Source: Fomitopsis serialis (taxonomy: Eukaryota > Basidiomycota > Agaricomycetes > Polyporales > Fomitopsidaceae). Taken from it: a stretch of 64,000 nt of DNA. Below the pieces are notes generated by a model. It worked only from the letters and a program-made list of their open reading frames with translations, ran no database searches and was not told the origin of the DNA. The DNA lies in contig NW_025955010.1 of the NCBI RefSeq assembly GCF_022376445.1, positions 62,001 through 126,000 on the forward strand, written 5' to 3'. The position numbers and the translations under genes were made by a program. Within the stretch, counting starts at the first letter, position 1; every line of letters starts with the position of its first letter. Below, piece by piece: positions 33,892-44,333 of the stretch.

Positions 33892-34464
33892 TCATAGGCG
33901 GTCGTCTTCCGAGTCGAATTCGTAAGGGCTGTCGTTACTGCTGCATATGACAGGATCATGTGCGAGGAGGCGGTGAGGTGGGGGGAAGCGTGGGAGGGAG
34001 GGATATAATTGTGTGTGTATCCGACTTTCGTCACGTGTGAGTTTGGACCACGAGGTCGGGACACGGATGGCGTACGCCGCGGGGCCGCCTGTAAGGAGCC
34101 ACGTGATCCAGTGACGTTGGATGTCTGTTGCGTTCTCGACTCGGCCTACGCCGGTCCGCAGATCTCCGGCGACAAGGACAACGGGCAATCCCCGCTCGAC
34201 ATGGCAGACTGGGCGCTCTTCTACTATCCATGTTAGGACAGTCCCATTCCTCTCTGGGGTTCCTTCGACTTGGATGTTGACTGCGAAGAGCTCGGGGAAA
34301 GAGTGTCGCAGTGTGGGTAGGAAGGGAGGGAGTATCCCGGATGATGAGGGTGAGTATGACTCAGTGGGTGTCCACGCTTTGAACTGACGTGGCCTAGTCA
34401 CAGTGGCCCCTTGGTGCTGGACTCCCTGTCTGGACGCGGTTGCCTGTCTTGTGGTGGGCGGCAT
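33892..34464 (-). CDS. LINE 5'-region ORF, 190 aa, unrecognised
   Basis: Starts MPPTTRQATASRQG with a basic, Ser/Thr-rich N-terminus. A compact middle follows with FPELFAVNIQVEGTPERNG, VLTWIVEERPVCHVERGLPV and RHWITWLLTGGPAAYAIRVP, and it ends in an acidic tail (SPYEFDSEDDRL). Hydrophobic spacing and sharp composition suggest a real folded protein rather than a chance ORF. It shares the element's strand and lies about 750 bp from the 5' end. No family recognised. Confidence 0.45.
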   Translation of the reverse strand: MPPTTRQATASRQGVQHQGATVTRPRQFKAWTPTESYSPSSSGILPPFLPTLRHSFPELFAVNIQVEGTPERNGTVLTWIVEERPVCHVERGLPVVLVAGDLRTGVGRVENATDIQRHWITWLLTGGPAAYAIRVPTSWSKLTRDESRIHTQLYPSLPRFPPPHRLLAHDPVICSSNDSPYEFDSEDDRL

Positions 34465-34881
34465 GGTGCGTTATGCATTATCAGCAGGCAGGTGAGGTTC
34501 AATTTATACAGACGGGGGAGCAGCGAGCGTTTACTTTCTGTGAGAGGTCCTGGCACCAGTTACGGCACTTGATACGATTCGAACGGCCTAACGTAATTGT
34601 CCATGAAGAAACGCTCAGGGTACAGGGAGTGTAGGGATGAGGAAGAGCACATTCATTTCAGATGGTGGAGAAAAGCAGTGGAAAGAACGGCAATAGTTTG
34701 GATGGAGTGTCATGTCATCGTCGCTCGGGGGTCCATTCATCGATCTATCAGCGTACGACCAAGGGGGGAGGTGTGGCGGCGTGTTTAGGGATGCTTGCTA
34801 TGTGGCGCGTGCCCGGGAAGGCGGCTCGAGAAAAGCCAGGAAGCGGCACTCGGCCCGTTCGTGGGCGTCTCAGGGGCATGG

Positions 34882-35127
34882 TTAGGCGCTCCTGGACGTC
34901 GGGCGCAGCTCCGTTGTCGCTGTCTGCGGCGTAGCGGGGTGGTGGGCTCCAGTGAGGGCGTATATATCTCTTCTACCGGTGTTATAGCTCTTCCCAGGTA
35001 GGTCTGGGTAGGGGCAAGCTGGTTCGGCTTGTTTTGAGGATGGATTGGGTTCCATATCCTCGGATGAAGCATCATCGTTCATCGTGGCTGCATCGCTGAA
35101 CAGCGAGGTACAGACCTTATAGCGCAT
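34882..35127 (-). CDS. Possible first ORF of the LINE, 81 aa
   Basis: Starts MRYKVCTSLFSDAATM, 88 nt inside the 5' end, or at an internal Met followed by NDDASSEDMEPNPSSKQ. A second overlapping frame (34785-35075) is also open. A GTGAGT sequence just upstream could be a leader-intron donor. Weak support. Confidence 0.25.
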   Translation of the reverse strand: MRYKVCTSLFSDAATMNDDASSEDMEPNPSSKQAEPACPYPDLPGKSYNTGRRDIYALTGAHHPATPQTATTELRPTSRSA

Positions 35128-35214
35128 GTTGGTTTCATCCCAGAGGGACTACTCACCCCCCGGACCACGAGAAGGTCTGCGCAGGGCTCGTCGACGACGA
35201 GGCCCTCCCGGGGG

Positions 35215-35229
35215 GTAGTACTGATCATT
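35215..35229. repeat. Target-site duplication, right copy
   Basis: GTAGTACTGATCATT, identical to 23684-23698, directly abutting the 5' end of the LINE. Confidence 0.9.
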
Positions 35230-35632
35230 GACCTTTATGATGCAACAGTAAGTAAGTTATTGCTCTTCAGAGCATACTCTCCAGTGAACTTGGCACTTAT
35301 TGACTTAGGACTATAGGACTCTGATACAAATAGAGCTCAATAAGTAAGTATTAGTAACGACGTGCCTTCATTAATGACTTAGTAAGGTAGTAAGTATGGA
35401 AATCATGATCAACTGATGGACATTAGTATTCCCAGCAAGTCGTGTATTGACCAAAGTTCGGACTCCGATAGCTTTCACACTAGGGTCCGCCAATACTGTA
35501 ACCGCAAACCTGTTTCGTTCGTATCATCATCTTCAGCGGTCATCCCTCCATTGCTCGTCACTCGTTTCCACCACCCGGAGGCTGTAAACAAGCTAGTATT
35601 CCAGCGTAACTAGCGATCTCTGTTTTGCGAAG
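35230..35632. other. Promoter region of the RBM25-like gene
   Basis: AT-richer than the surroundings, with repeated AGTAAGTA-type words at 35250-35400. No ORF with family features. Before the LINE inserted, this was continuous with the SLP1 upstream region (23528-23683). Confidence 0.5.
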
Positions 35633-38021
35633 ATGCAGCCCATGCCCAACCGGCTAGGACTTGGACTCCGACCGCCCATACCGTCCTATGGCCAAGGTCC
35701 CTCGATGTCAGCTCTCGCACAGCAACAGTATGGGGTGCACCACCCACAATTCGTGCCGCCACAACCCAGAGCAACCACGCTCTTTATTGGTTCGATTTCT
35801 GGTGGTATCACGGACGCTTTCCTGAATTCATTGCTCGGAGTAAGCACAATCATACTTTCCCCCAGTTATCTGCCTGCTCATATTCTATCTCAGGCATGTG
35901 GCGCAGTAACCTCCTTCAAGCGTCTCATAACCCCGGCCAACAAGCCACAAGGATTCGGTTTCGCAGAGTTCCAAGACCCTGATGGTGCGTTGCGAGCTAT
36001 GGGATTGCTCAATGGCGTAGAGTTACCTGCGTTGGAGGATGGGTGCGTAAACAAAAAACTGCTGGTACGTGGACTGCAATGCTTCCTGCCACTCTATACT
36101 TACCGCGGCGCTGTAGGTCAAACCAGACGAGAAGACGAAGATGTTCCTGGACGCGTACCAGGCACAGAAAATGGCGACACCTGTACGTCCTCCACAATCA
36201 CTTGTGGCCGCTATTGTACTCACGTATGCGTGGGTCAAGGCGGACGAAGAGCTGACGCGAAGTGCGAAAGCAAGGGTCGATCAATTCCTTGCTGACATTA
36301 ATAAGCAGTCACAAGAAGCAGCAAGCAACGGTCTGATCGACAAGGAGAAGTACATCATCCCTCCCCACCTGCACGACCTGCAAGAGGCAGATCTTCCAGA
36401 GACGCAGCGGGGGCTCGTGATGACCGAGATTGCGCAGTTCCGTGAGCGCGCTGCGAAGCGGGAGCGAGAGAAGATGCGAGAGACACAGCAGGCCCTGCCG
36501 AACATCCTCGCTGCACCAAGCGGGCCCAAACAGCGTGAATGGGGCAAACCACAACTGCCCGGGCAGCAGATATCGCCGTCGCCCGTTGGCGCTGGCTCGA
36601 CTCCGCAGGGATTCGGCAAGGGCGCGCAAGGCTACAATAAGCCTGTTGGTTTTGTGAAGGCGGAGTCGGACAGGGACTCGCCTATGCCAGAGGCAAGAGT
36701 GTTCAGTACACCTGGAAAGACGGACGAGGAGCTCGAGGAGGAGAGGAAGCGACAGCGACGAAGAGACGAAGAGGAGTCGTACCGAGATGTGAGCGAAGCT
36801 ACACTTGTATGTCACACCACGCTCACATAGCTTCACAGCGAGAAAAACGGTACGAGCCTAGGGAACGAGCGCGTATACAGGCCTTGGAGCGTGCGATTCT
36901 CCGCGAACGCGCTACCAAGGAGGCAGAAGAACGTGATCGCGTCGAGATGCGTTCGCGGTTGGCTGTGTGGGACGATGACGAGAGCGACGAGCTGTTCTAC
37001 ACCGACAGGTGCGTTGCGCCGCATGCATTCTGTTTACAACCCTCATCCTACAACTTGCAGAGCACGATGGCGAAACATGCGGACTCGGAGACTGGCCGCG
37101 GAACTGGCCTCGGATGAGGACTCCCGCCTATACGAAGAGCGCGAAACCGATAACCTACGCAAGGAGTCAGAAGCCTTCCTCGCACGGCAGATGGACGAGA
37201 TGCAGGCGCTGCAGGAGGAGCAGCGCAAGGCGGGTCTGCTTCTTGAAGACGGTGCGCCTGTCAAGCTCAACGTTTTGCTCGGCGGGGGTGCTCCGAAGCA
37301 GGAGACCGGCCCGAAGGAGAAGGCAACGGTGTTCGGTCAGGAGGAGGAGGAAGAAGAGAGTCTGCGTAAGCGGAAAGTGCCTCTTCCTAAGCTGGATCTC
37401 GCAGAGGGCGGTGAGAAGGCGAAGGAGCGGCTGGAGAAGATCAAGGCATCCGTGCCGAGGGATAAGGAGACCTTGTTCAAGGCGAAGGTGCGGTGGGACG
37501 GCCTGTCAGATGTAAGTGCACGATTCCACATAGTGCTTGTGAGCGAGGCTGACGAGCTGGATAGCTTATGATTGACCGGAAACTGGAGCCGCTGGTGAAG
37601 CGGCAGATGACCAAGTACCTAGGCGAGCTCGAAGACGACGACCTCGTCATGTTCGTGCTCGAACATCTCAAAGACCACAAAGGTCCCCAGAAGCTTATCG
37701 AGGGCCTCGAGCCGGTGCGTCTCCCATCCTGTATATTTGATGAACCATTGCCCCGTTCTTCAACACAATATGCATGTGGGATAGGCTGTACTTCGCGGCT
37801 TTATGCCAGCTCCTTGGTTGTTGGCATTGGGTGTCCCGCATGCTTATTATGTTGATGCTCATTCCTTGATAACCGTGCTGAACGCTGTCGGTATGTTTTG
37901 ATTACAACAGGTCCTCGAGGAAGAAGCAGTCGAGTTTATCGTCAGCATCTGGCGACAAATCATTTTCGAAAGCATGGCATACGGCGAAGGTCTACACACG
38001 GAGCGGATGATGGCCGACTGA
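35633..38021 (+). CDS. RBM25: RBM25-like splicing factor (RRM plus PWI domain)
   Basis: Nuclear pre-mRNA splicing factor. A Pro/Gln-rich start (MQPMPNRLGLGLRPPIPSYG) leads to one RRM with TTLFIGSISGGITDAFLNSL and the RNP1-like KPQGFGFAEFQDPDGALRAM. Next are VKPDEKTKMFLDAYQAQK, a helical Arg/Glu-rich middle with long charged coiled coil (REKRYEPRERARIQALERAI), and ELASDEDSRLYEER. The C-terminal PWI domain begins LEPLVKRQMTKYLGELEDDD, continues FVLEHLKDHKGPQKL and ends YGEGLHTERMMAD at 38021. At least seven short GT-AG introns. Domain order matches human RBM25 and yeast Snu71. No frame break is found, in contrast to the 3-24 kb genes. Confidence 0.92.
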
Positions 38022-40069
38022 CCACACATCCCAATCTCCAACCTCCGGATTTGGGACGACGGGTAGCGCCTCTTGCGAGCGAGGCAGGTGCGTTTGCGTA
38101 GTATTCACTATTCTTCACTAAATGTAAAAGATCGCCATCATGCTATGATACTTGTAATGCTCAACGGCCTCGATGTGCCTATGGTTGGATAGCTGGGGGT
38201 GGGAAGCACGTTGACGATTGCGATACGGGCCAGCCCTCCTCAGACTTCGTTGTGAGTTGCACATTTGATCATAGCTATGCCGACAAACATGATATGATGG
38301 TTCATCCCCGAGCGCAATCCAGATGATTTGGAGGAACTACTCTTCTGGTTATTGATATCCTCCGCTGAGTGGCTATCTTCGTATAACGACTGAATCCATT
38401 GACAGCGAAAGCTATTGGTCCATTTGGCGTCAGATCTCCGTTTCGGTTGTCCCTCAGTTATCTTCAAAGTTGGGTGAGTACCTCGTTCATGTGTACGTAC
38501 CAGGCAGTCTCCATCGACGCCTTGTACCCAATTAATATCAGGCAGTCTGCGTTGGGAACAACGTCCTGTTGTACTGGTGCGTGAGATCTTTTTCCATTAT
38601 GATGCAAGACGTATCGTTCAGAACATGATTGGCATCTACACCAAACAAGACCACAGAAGCTACGCAGTCAACAAGCCGGTCATCGCCAAGAGTGTGTATG
38701 AACCCAGTCGGGCTCAATCATGCGACTCGGTGTGTATCTCGATAACTACGTGCAACTCTACTCTTTGCAGGTTGCGTCTCTCCTCCAGGTCCCGCAAAAA
38801 CCGTTCATCTTCGTCATCTCTGTCGTAATCATCAACCTCGTCTGCCGTGTCGGACCCTATGTCTGCTAGCTCCTCTGACTCCGCTGCTGATACCTGTGCT
38901 TCCGTCGACCCCGCCTTATCTGGACTTTCGGAGTGCATCTCGGTGCCGGAGCAAGGAGCACTTGTAGCTGCGCTAGTGCAAGACGTTGCTTTGGGCTACT
39001 GAGCAGGAACGTTGTGAGTACTCAAGCCTTCCGCGACCAATCCGGAGATTACGTACCTGTATCTGCCTCCTACGGGATAGATGTCTCGGGCACGATGTAA
39101 TGCAGGCTGGCGAGGGTTGGCTGACGTAGTGGGGTCACTTGGGACGGAAGCGGGGTCGGTCGACGTACTCGTGACGGTTCGTGGCTGGGCGAATTGACGG
39201 CAGCAAGAATAGCAGAGAGGGCTGGGGTGTGTTGAGGTGGTGGGTAAGATTCAAAACCTCCGCCGGGATAGTGCTTGTTTACTCACTGTTAGAGTTCATG
39301 ATGTATCGGCGTCCGTGGGTGTCATCCGGCGGACGCTGTACATTGGTAAGTGTTTTATATTACCGGGGAATGTTAGCATCTGTCAAGACGGCGTTGGTAT
39401 GTCGTGACAGTTTGGCGCAAGTGGGCCATGGGCATGCCTTGGTAGTACCCTTCGACCAGCCTTCGACTACTAATAGTGCTCGTCGATTTCTAATGTCATG
39501 TTGAATACTGTCGTCGTGCTCCCGTGTGGTCATCCATCTGGTTGAACGTGCGATGGGATCGAACACATGTTGTTCAGGTTATGAAACTTGCGGATGGTGA
39601 TGTCGGAATCGCTAAACTTACCGTGAAGTGATGTATACTCACAAGGGCAGTGTCGGTCCTTCTCTGGTAGAGTTTGGATAGAGTGAAACATCCTTACCAT
39701 GCTTTTCACTTGCACTTCGGAGACATTCACGAAAGAGCATTAGTATGTGCGTACTGCCTTACTGTAGCCACTTTTGATAAGTACGTATTCACTCCATTAA
39801 GTATCAGATGTAAAAGACCTACGACAGTGAACCGAGAACGTCATGATCACCTCCCGATTCGCGGTGGGTGACACTGTGGTGATTGTTCACTCCCTTACAG
39901 TATTTACACTATCGCCTGAAATCGAACGTGGCCACTGACCTCCAAGTGCATTACGTTCATACTTCATTGCTATTTGAATAAATGGGGGTGTGCACTCAAA
40001 GTGAACATGACCTTTGTATATGAGAGTCCCATAAAATGAAACACCGTGTACGAAATATACCGCGGTTAA
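38022..40069. other. Gene-poor region, unrecognised ORF fragments
   Basis: No confident gene. A plus-strand fragment (about 38395-38760) reads SESYWSIWRQISVSVVPQL and later FFHYDARRIVQNMIGIYTK, which could be exons of a decayed gene. On the minus strand, 38714-38938 encodes an acidic 74-residue stretch containing DEVDDYDRDDEDERFLRDLE. Neither could be extended into a complete gene, and I recognise no family. The remainder to 40069 shows no coding signal. Confidence 0.4.
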
Positions 40070-41800
40070 TCACAGTCTTGCGCCTGCTCTGGGTCTCTTC
40101 GCAATTTCCCGGCAAACCTCCACAAGAGCATATCCAAGCTTCTCGAAATCGCTGACCTGCGAACATTGAGTTGCAGCGTCATTGATAACAAGAAATGGTG
40201 ATGCTTGACTCACGTCGTTGTATATCGCAGCACTTGCTCGCGTCCACCATTTCCCATTGTGGAAGGTTTGCGATGCGTAAACCTTGTGCTGCTCAATCAG
40301 TCTGATCTGGAAGAAGCGCATGGTCTCGAAAGAGAACACGACGTCTGCAGGTACAGGCAATTCCACAGCGACCTAGTGAACTCGCGTTAGTATCTTGACA
40401 CGCTGCATGCAGTGGACTGACCCACCATGTTCGCGGTCCAAGCGCGGTCGGGTGACTGGTCCATCTCGCGTGTGCCCAATATATCCGCTAACCGCTTGCC
40501 ACCAGCCAGAGCAAGCGCACGACAGTAGGCGTTGATTCTGTCCTCTCCGCCGAGGGACTCCTGGAAGCGTAATGCTATAGAAGCACCATGATCGACCGGT
40601 AAGGGTATCAAAACGTCGTGACTTACCGGCAGGAATACTCAGGGCTATCGTGAGGTCCACGGAACCGAACCCTGGTAATGTCAATCAGCTGCTATGATAA
40701 TTCCGAGAGCACAACGAGACTGGAACGTACATGCAAATCTTGAGCCGAATGTAGACGTGTCCGGCGAAAACGGCGCATGGAAAGCGGTAGGTAACGAAGT
40801 CTTGATTATATGTTGGTTCCTGTCATATGCAACACTGAGGTCATGGTCCAGGGGCAGTTGATGAGAGCGTATTCACCTCTTTGGTACATACAGGACAGCA
40901 CAGCCGCGTTTGGCGAATAACCACTTTGACGTGTTCTGTGCCAGCATAACTACGGGTTGTTTTGGCTGAGCAACTGATGACTTCTTACCGACACCCAGAA
41001 GTCTGGCTGACTCGCGCTCAAATCCACGCGTTCCTGGCCAAGTGAGTGTGCCGCGTCGATCACGGTCCACACTCCCCTCTCCTTACATGCCTGCACCATC
41101 TCCTTCCATGGCATGACGAGCCCGGGACCGGACACAATGCTGTCAATGATCGCGACAACTCGTTGTTGCGATGAGCCGCTAGAGGCCGAGGGTAAAGCCA
41201 ATTCACGCAGGAGGTTGCGCCATCGAACGAGCAGATCCTCACGAGATTCAGGGAAGTGCAAGGGAAACTCTATTACAGCAGGAAAGGGGTATGTCTGGGA
41301 GATATGCCGCGCAGCGTTGGCGATCGGGTTGAATGTGCAGTTGGCTGGATCGCGATAAAACAGATTCAAGCATCAGCAGAGGCTCGACACTCGACGAACG
41401 CATACGTACTGATTATAATCGCGTCACCTTCTTGCCACTCAAAATTCCTCAGAATAGTATTGATCCCATTGCATACGTTCGGGACCAGGACACATTCGTC
41501 CACATCCGCGTGTACGAGCCTGGCAATCTGCTGCCGCACCTCGTTCAGCTTCGACTCATATCTGAGCCACACGAAGTCGTCCGGATTGGACTCCATCTCC
41601 AGTGTCAGATCGTTAGACGCGTCCAACACAGCTCGCGGCGTCGCACCCAGAGCGCCTGAGAATCGTGAAGTCATACACGGACACAAGACGCGAAAGAACA
41701 CACCGTGATTGAGAGGAACGAAGTCAGGATCGAAGGCGAAATGCTTTCGGAGACATCGACCATAGTCAGGAAATTGTGTAGCAAGCGGCTCGGACGCCAT
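40070..41800 (-). CDS. Class V PLP-dependent aminotransferase fold, isopenicillin-N epimerase-like
   Basis: PLP enzyme of the class V aminotransferase/NifS superfamily, closest in pattern to proteins annotated as isopenicillin-N epimerase-like or cysteine desulfurase-like in fungi. Start MASEPLATQFPDYG (41800). Motifs: LNHG then ALGATPRAVLD across an intron, NPDDFVWLRYESKLNEVR, VLVPNVCNGINTIL (PLP phosphate side), EWQEGDAIII, VVAIIDSIVSGPGLVMP, the PLP aspartate in VWTVIDAAHSLGQERVDL, DFWVS, then NTSKWLFAKRGCAVLYV with the Schiff-base lysine in SKW. The end is EVCREIAKRPRAGARL at 40070. Seven or more introns. No frame break seen. Substrate unknown; racemase, desulfurase or lyase activity are all possible. 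Confidence 0.87.
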
Positions 41801-44333
41801 GGTTGGACGGAGATAGTGAGGTGAGTCGCGCACTTGGCACAGGAGTGACAGGACGGGTCGACGTCCTGCACTATTGGAGACCTAACTTGAGGTGACACAA
41901 CCACACTGGGCCTATCGACTGGGAGGCACACGTGTACGGTGAGCGATCCTAGAACTCGGTTTAGCTTGAGTGGACGCACCATTCCACAACGCTCGGATTG
42001 CGCTCGGATCTGGGGAACTTGGAAGCCAGCCCCTGGAAGCAGAAGCCGGCGCCGGTTTTCACGCGAGGTTGCGTTGACCAGGGGCATATCGTACTTACGC
42101 AAGCAGCCTTGATGCGACGACGGCAAATTTGCGATCAGTAAGTATTCCAAGTTCTATCTCTGAGACGGTGCCTTCGTGGCGGCCCATCATGAGCGTGATA
42201 CATGTTTGTCAACGACTGGGCGAACAGTTCCGAGTTCGACCACATGCCGAGTCATCGATACGAGCCTGCGCACTTGCGCAATCCCGTGTTTAGTGATGTC
42301 ACTAATGGCAAATCCCCATTGAGGATACCTCATGTCAAAGTGCATGATGGGAGTCGGCATCATGGGGCTCTCGGAACAATTCTCGAGCTCGGGGATGTTG
42401 TCTATGATTCCCAGAAACCCATGGCCAATTGTCTATATAAGTATGACTGCACTGTGAGTACGCTGTGGGACGCTTTCTGATGCAGTTTGTCAGTACTGTT
42501 TCTAGCCTTACCCTAGCAGTAGTCCCGTCACCTGCATGCACGTAGATCAGACTGTCAGCAACGTTCAGCCGACCAACTTGAAGATGCCTACCAAATGCCT
42601 ACGTCCATACCAGGTCATTGTTCACGACATTCGCATCTAGTCGACTGACGAAATTTAGCTGGCCGTCCAAGCACAGCCTACGTATATATTTCTCTGCGGG
42701 AGAAGATCGCCCGCGGACTCCGAGAGAACTCAGGAAGGCTCGCGCTCATGGGCGATGATGCGCCGGGAAGTCACGGAACTTCCGGTATCGTGGAGAGCCT
42801 GTAGTGAGGCGATTCTGAACTCTAGCCCCCGAAGTACATTCTCCATGATTGATCTGAGAGGTGCCGATCCACTGTTGGGGTCGAGGAAGAGGTACTATCG
42901 GCTTCCTTCGCGAGCGAGAAGCTGGACGCAGATGCGAGTCTGTCCGGTTGCGTAGTGACCGTCATGTAATATGTTGGTCTAGTGCGGCTGCCAGTTTCCC
43001 CAGTTTCCCTGGGGTCAAACGAACATGCAAGAGTACTGCATCAGTACATAAGGAGGTAGCAAGACGGCGCTCACGTAGCGCTCACCTTTGCTTGGCCCTT
43101 CGTGGCGCTGGCATTGTATCTGCATTGAATCACCAGGTCTTCAGGAACGAGCCGATAACTCACTAGTACGACGTTGACAGTGGCATCGGGGTGGCAATAC
43201 CCTGCACTAAGTGACGGGTAGTTATCAGATGAGATGCCGCATTCTGCCTTGATCAACATTGGCACCAGCCTGGACGCAAATGGGAAAGCGAAAAAGAAGC
43301 CGTAAGAGACTAAGTACTCACCATGACAATGTGTCCGATACGTACCCCGCGTTGGGATGAATGTGCAGGCGACAGTAAGGCCTAGCTTGACTCCTTATAA
43401 CACTCCACGAGTCATCCACGTCCGCGAGCGCAAGCCACGATGGAGTATAAGTCGTAGCGATGATAACAAACTTGAAGCAGCGTGGTATGTTGACATGGCA
43501 GAAGAGTCTGTGCACTGCTATTAGTATTAGTGAGCGACTTGAACCGAGGAGGAGGAGGAGGGAGGAGGGACAAACGTTGATTTCCATATATGGGTGATAA
43601 CATCAGTGGCGATCACACCCATTCCGAGCGCACTCTAAGGCCCGTCTAAGGCACCTGTCTCTTACATCCATGTGCAACTTTGACAGCAACTTTCGCGCAC
43701 GGAGCATGTTCGATGAGCCCGAATGATGAAGCTGATCAAGACTTTCTTTGCTTCCGTGATGGTAAGTATGCAATAAGTACTCAGTACTCCGAGTCAACTT
43801 CCGGGATTGATGTTGGGTTATAGGTATGCTTCCACTCGTTCTGGCGTGGGACCGTGCTCGACCGCGGTCGAAAAGTTGTTGATACTACGGCTGCATCAAT
43901 TATCAAGGACTCATGCTGAAGGAAACTGGAGGCTTCGAAAGAGCCTCTTGCTCTTTGAGAGAGGTGACCCGGCTACAACGAAGGTATTCTGGGTGCAGTG
44001 TGTATACTTAGTACATCTCAACCATTCTGTTGAACTTTTTCGACATGGTCCATGATGACCGAACCTTTCGGCATGGCGTCCGGAGAGCATGCTTATCAAA
44101 ACGGAAACGAACCTTGATGATCATCGTTGGCAGCGAAGTAGATCTCTTCTTTGATCCGTTTGACCTGCGACTGGCCCGCACATCTGCGGAAGACTTACTA
44201 CATGTGGCATAGGGTGGTAGGAGCGCTGGCATTGGCGCAATGCCCGCATCAATGATGCTCGTCCAGCTCCAGTTATAACTCATCGCGCTGGACGAACGAA
44301 TGCTTTGCCTTGCTCACTCGATCAACTGCCAGG
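41801..44333. other. Gene-poor region, no supported gene
   Basis: 2.5 kb without a convincing gene. Scattered hydrophobic ORFs (43318-43587 minus, SSLLLLLGSSRSLILIAVH; 43071-43265 minus) could be remains of a membrane-protein gene like the 7TM gene next door, but no family motif supports this. The 41801-41900 part should hold the PLP-enzyme promoter. Confidence 0.4.

Larger units (their letters stand above)
23699..35214 (-). mobile_element. Full-length non-LTR (LINE) retrotransposon, about 11.5 kb
   Basis: On the minus strand the element starts at 35214 with CCCCCGGGAGGGCC and ends in 27 A (23697-23723 as T on the plus strand), flanked by the 15-bp duplication GTAGTACTGATCATT. It carries an APE-type endonuclease plus reverse transcriptase ORF (23861-29038), an ORF1 with CCHC zinc knuckle and RGG tail (29414-30946), and about 4.2 kb of 5' sequence with further ORFs (31014-35127). 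The duplication, poly(A) tail and endonuclease are the expected products of target-primed reverse transcription. The intact 1725-codon ORF suggests a recent insertion. Most LINEs are 4-8 kb, so the length is notable. Order of parts from the 5' end: leader, upstream ORFs, ORF1, 375-nt spacer, ORF2, 137-nt 3' UTR, poly(A). Confidence 0.93.
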
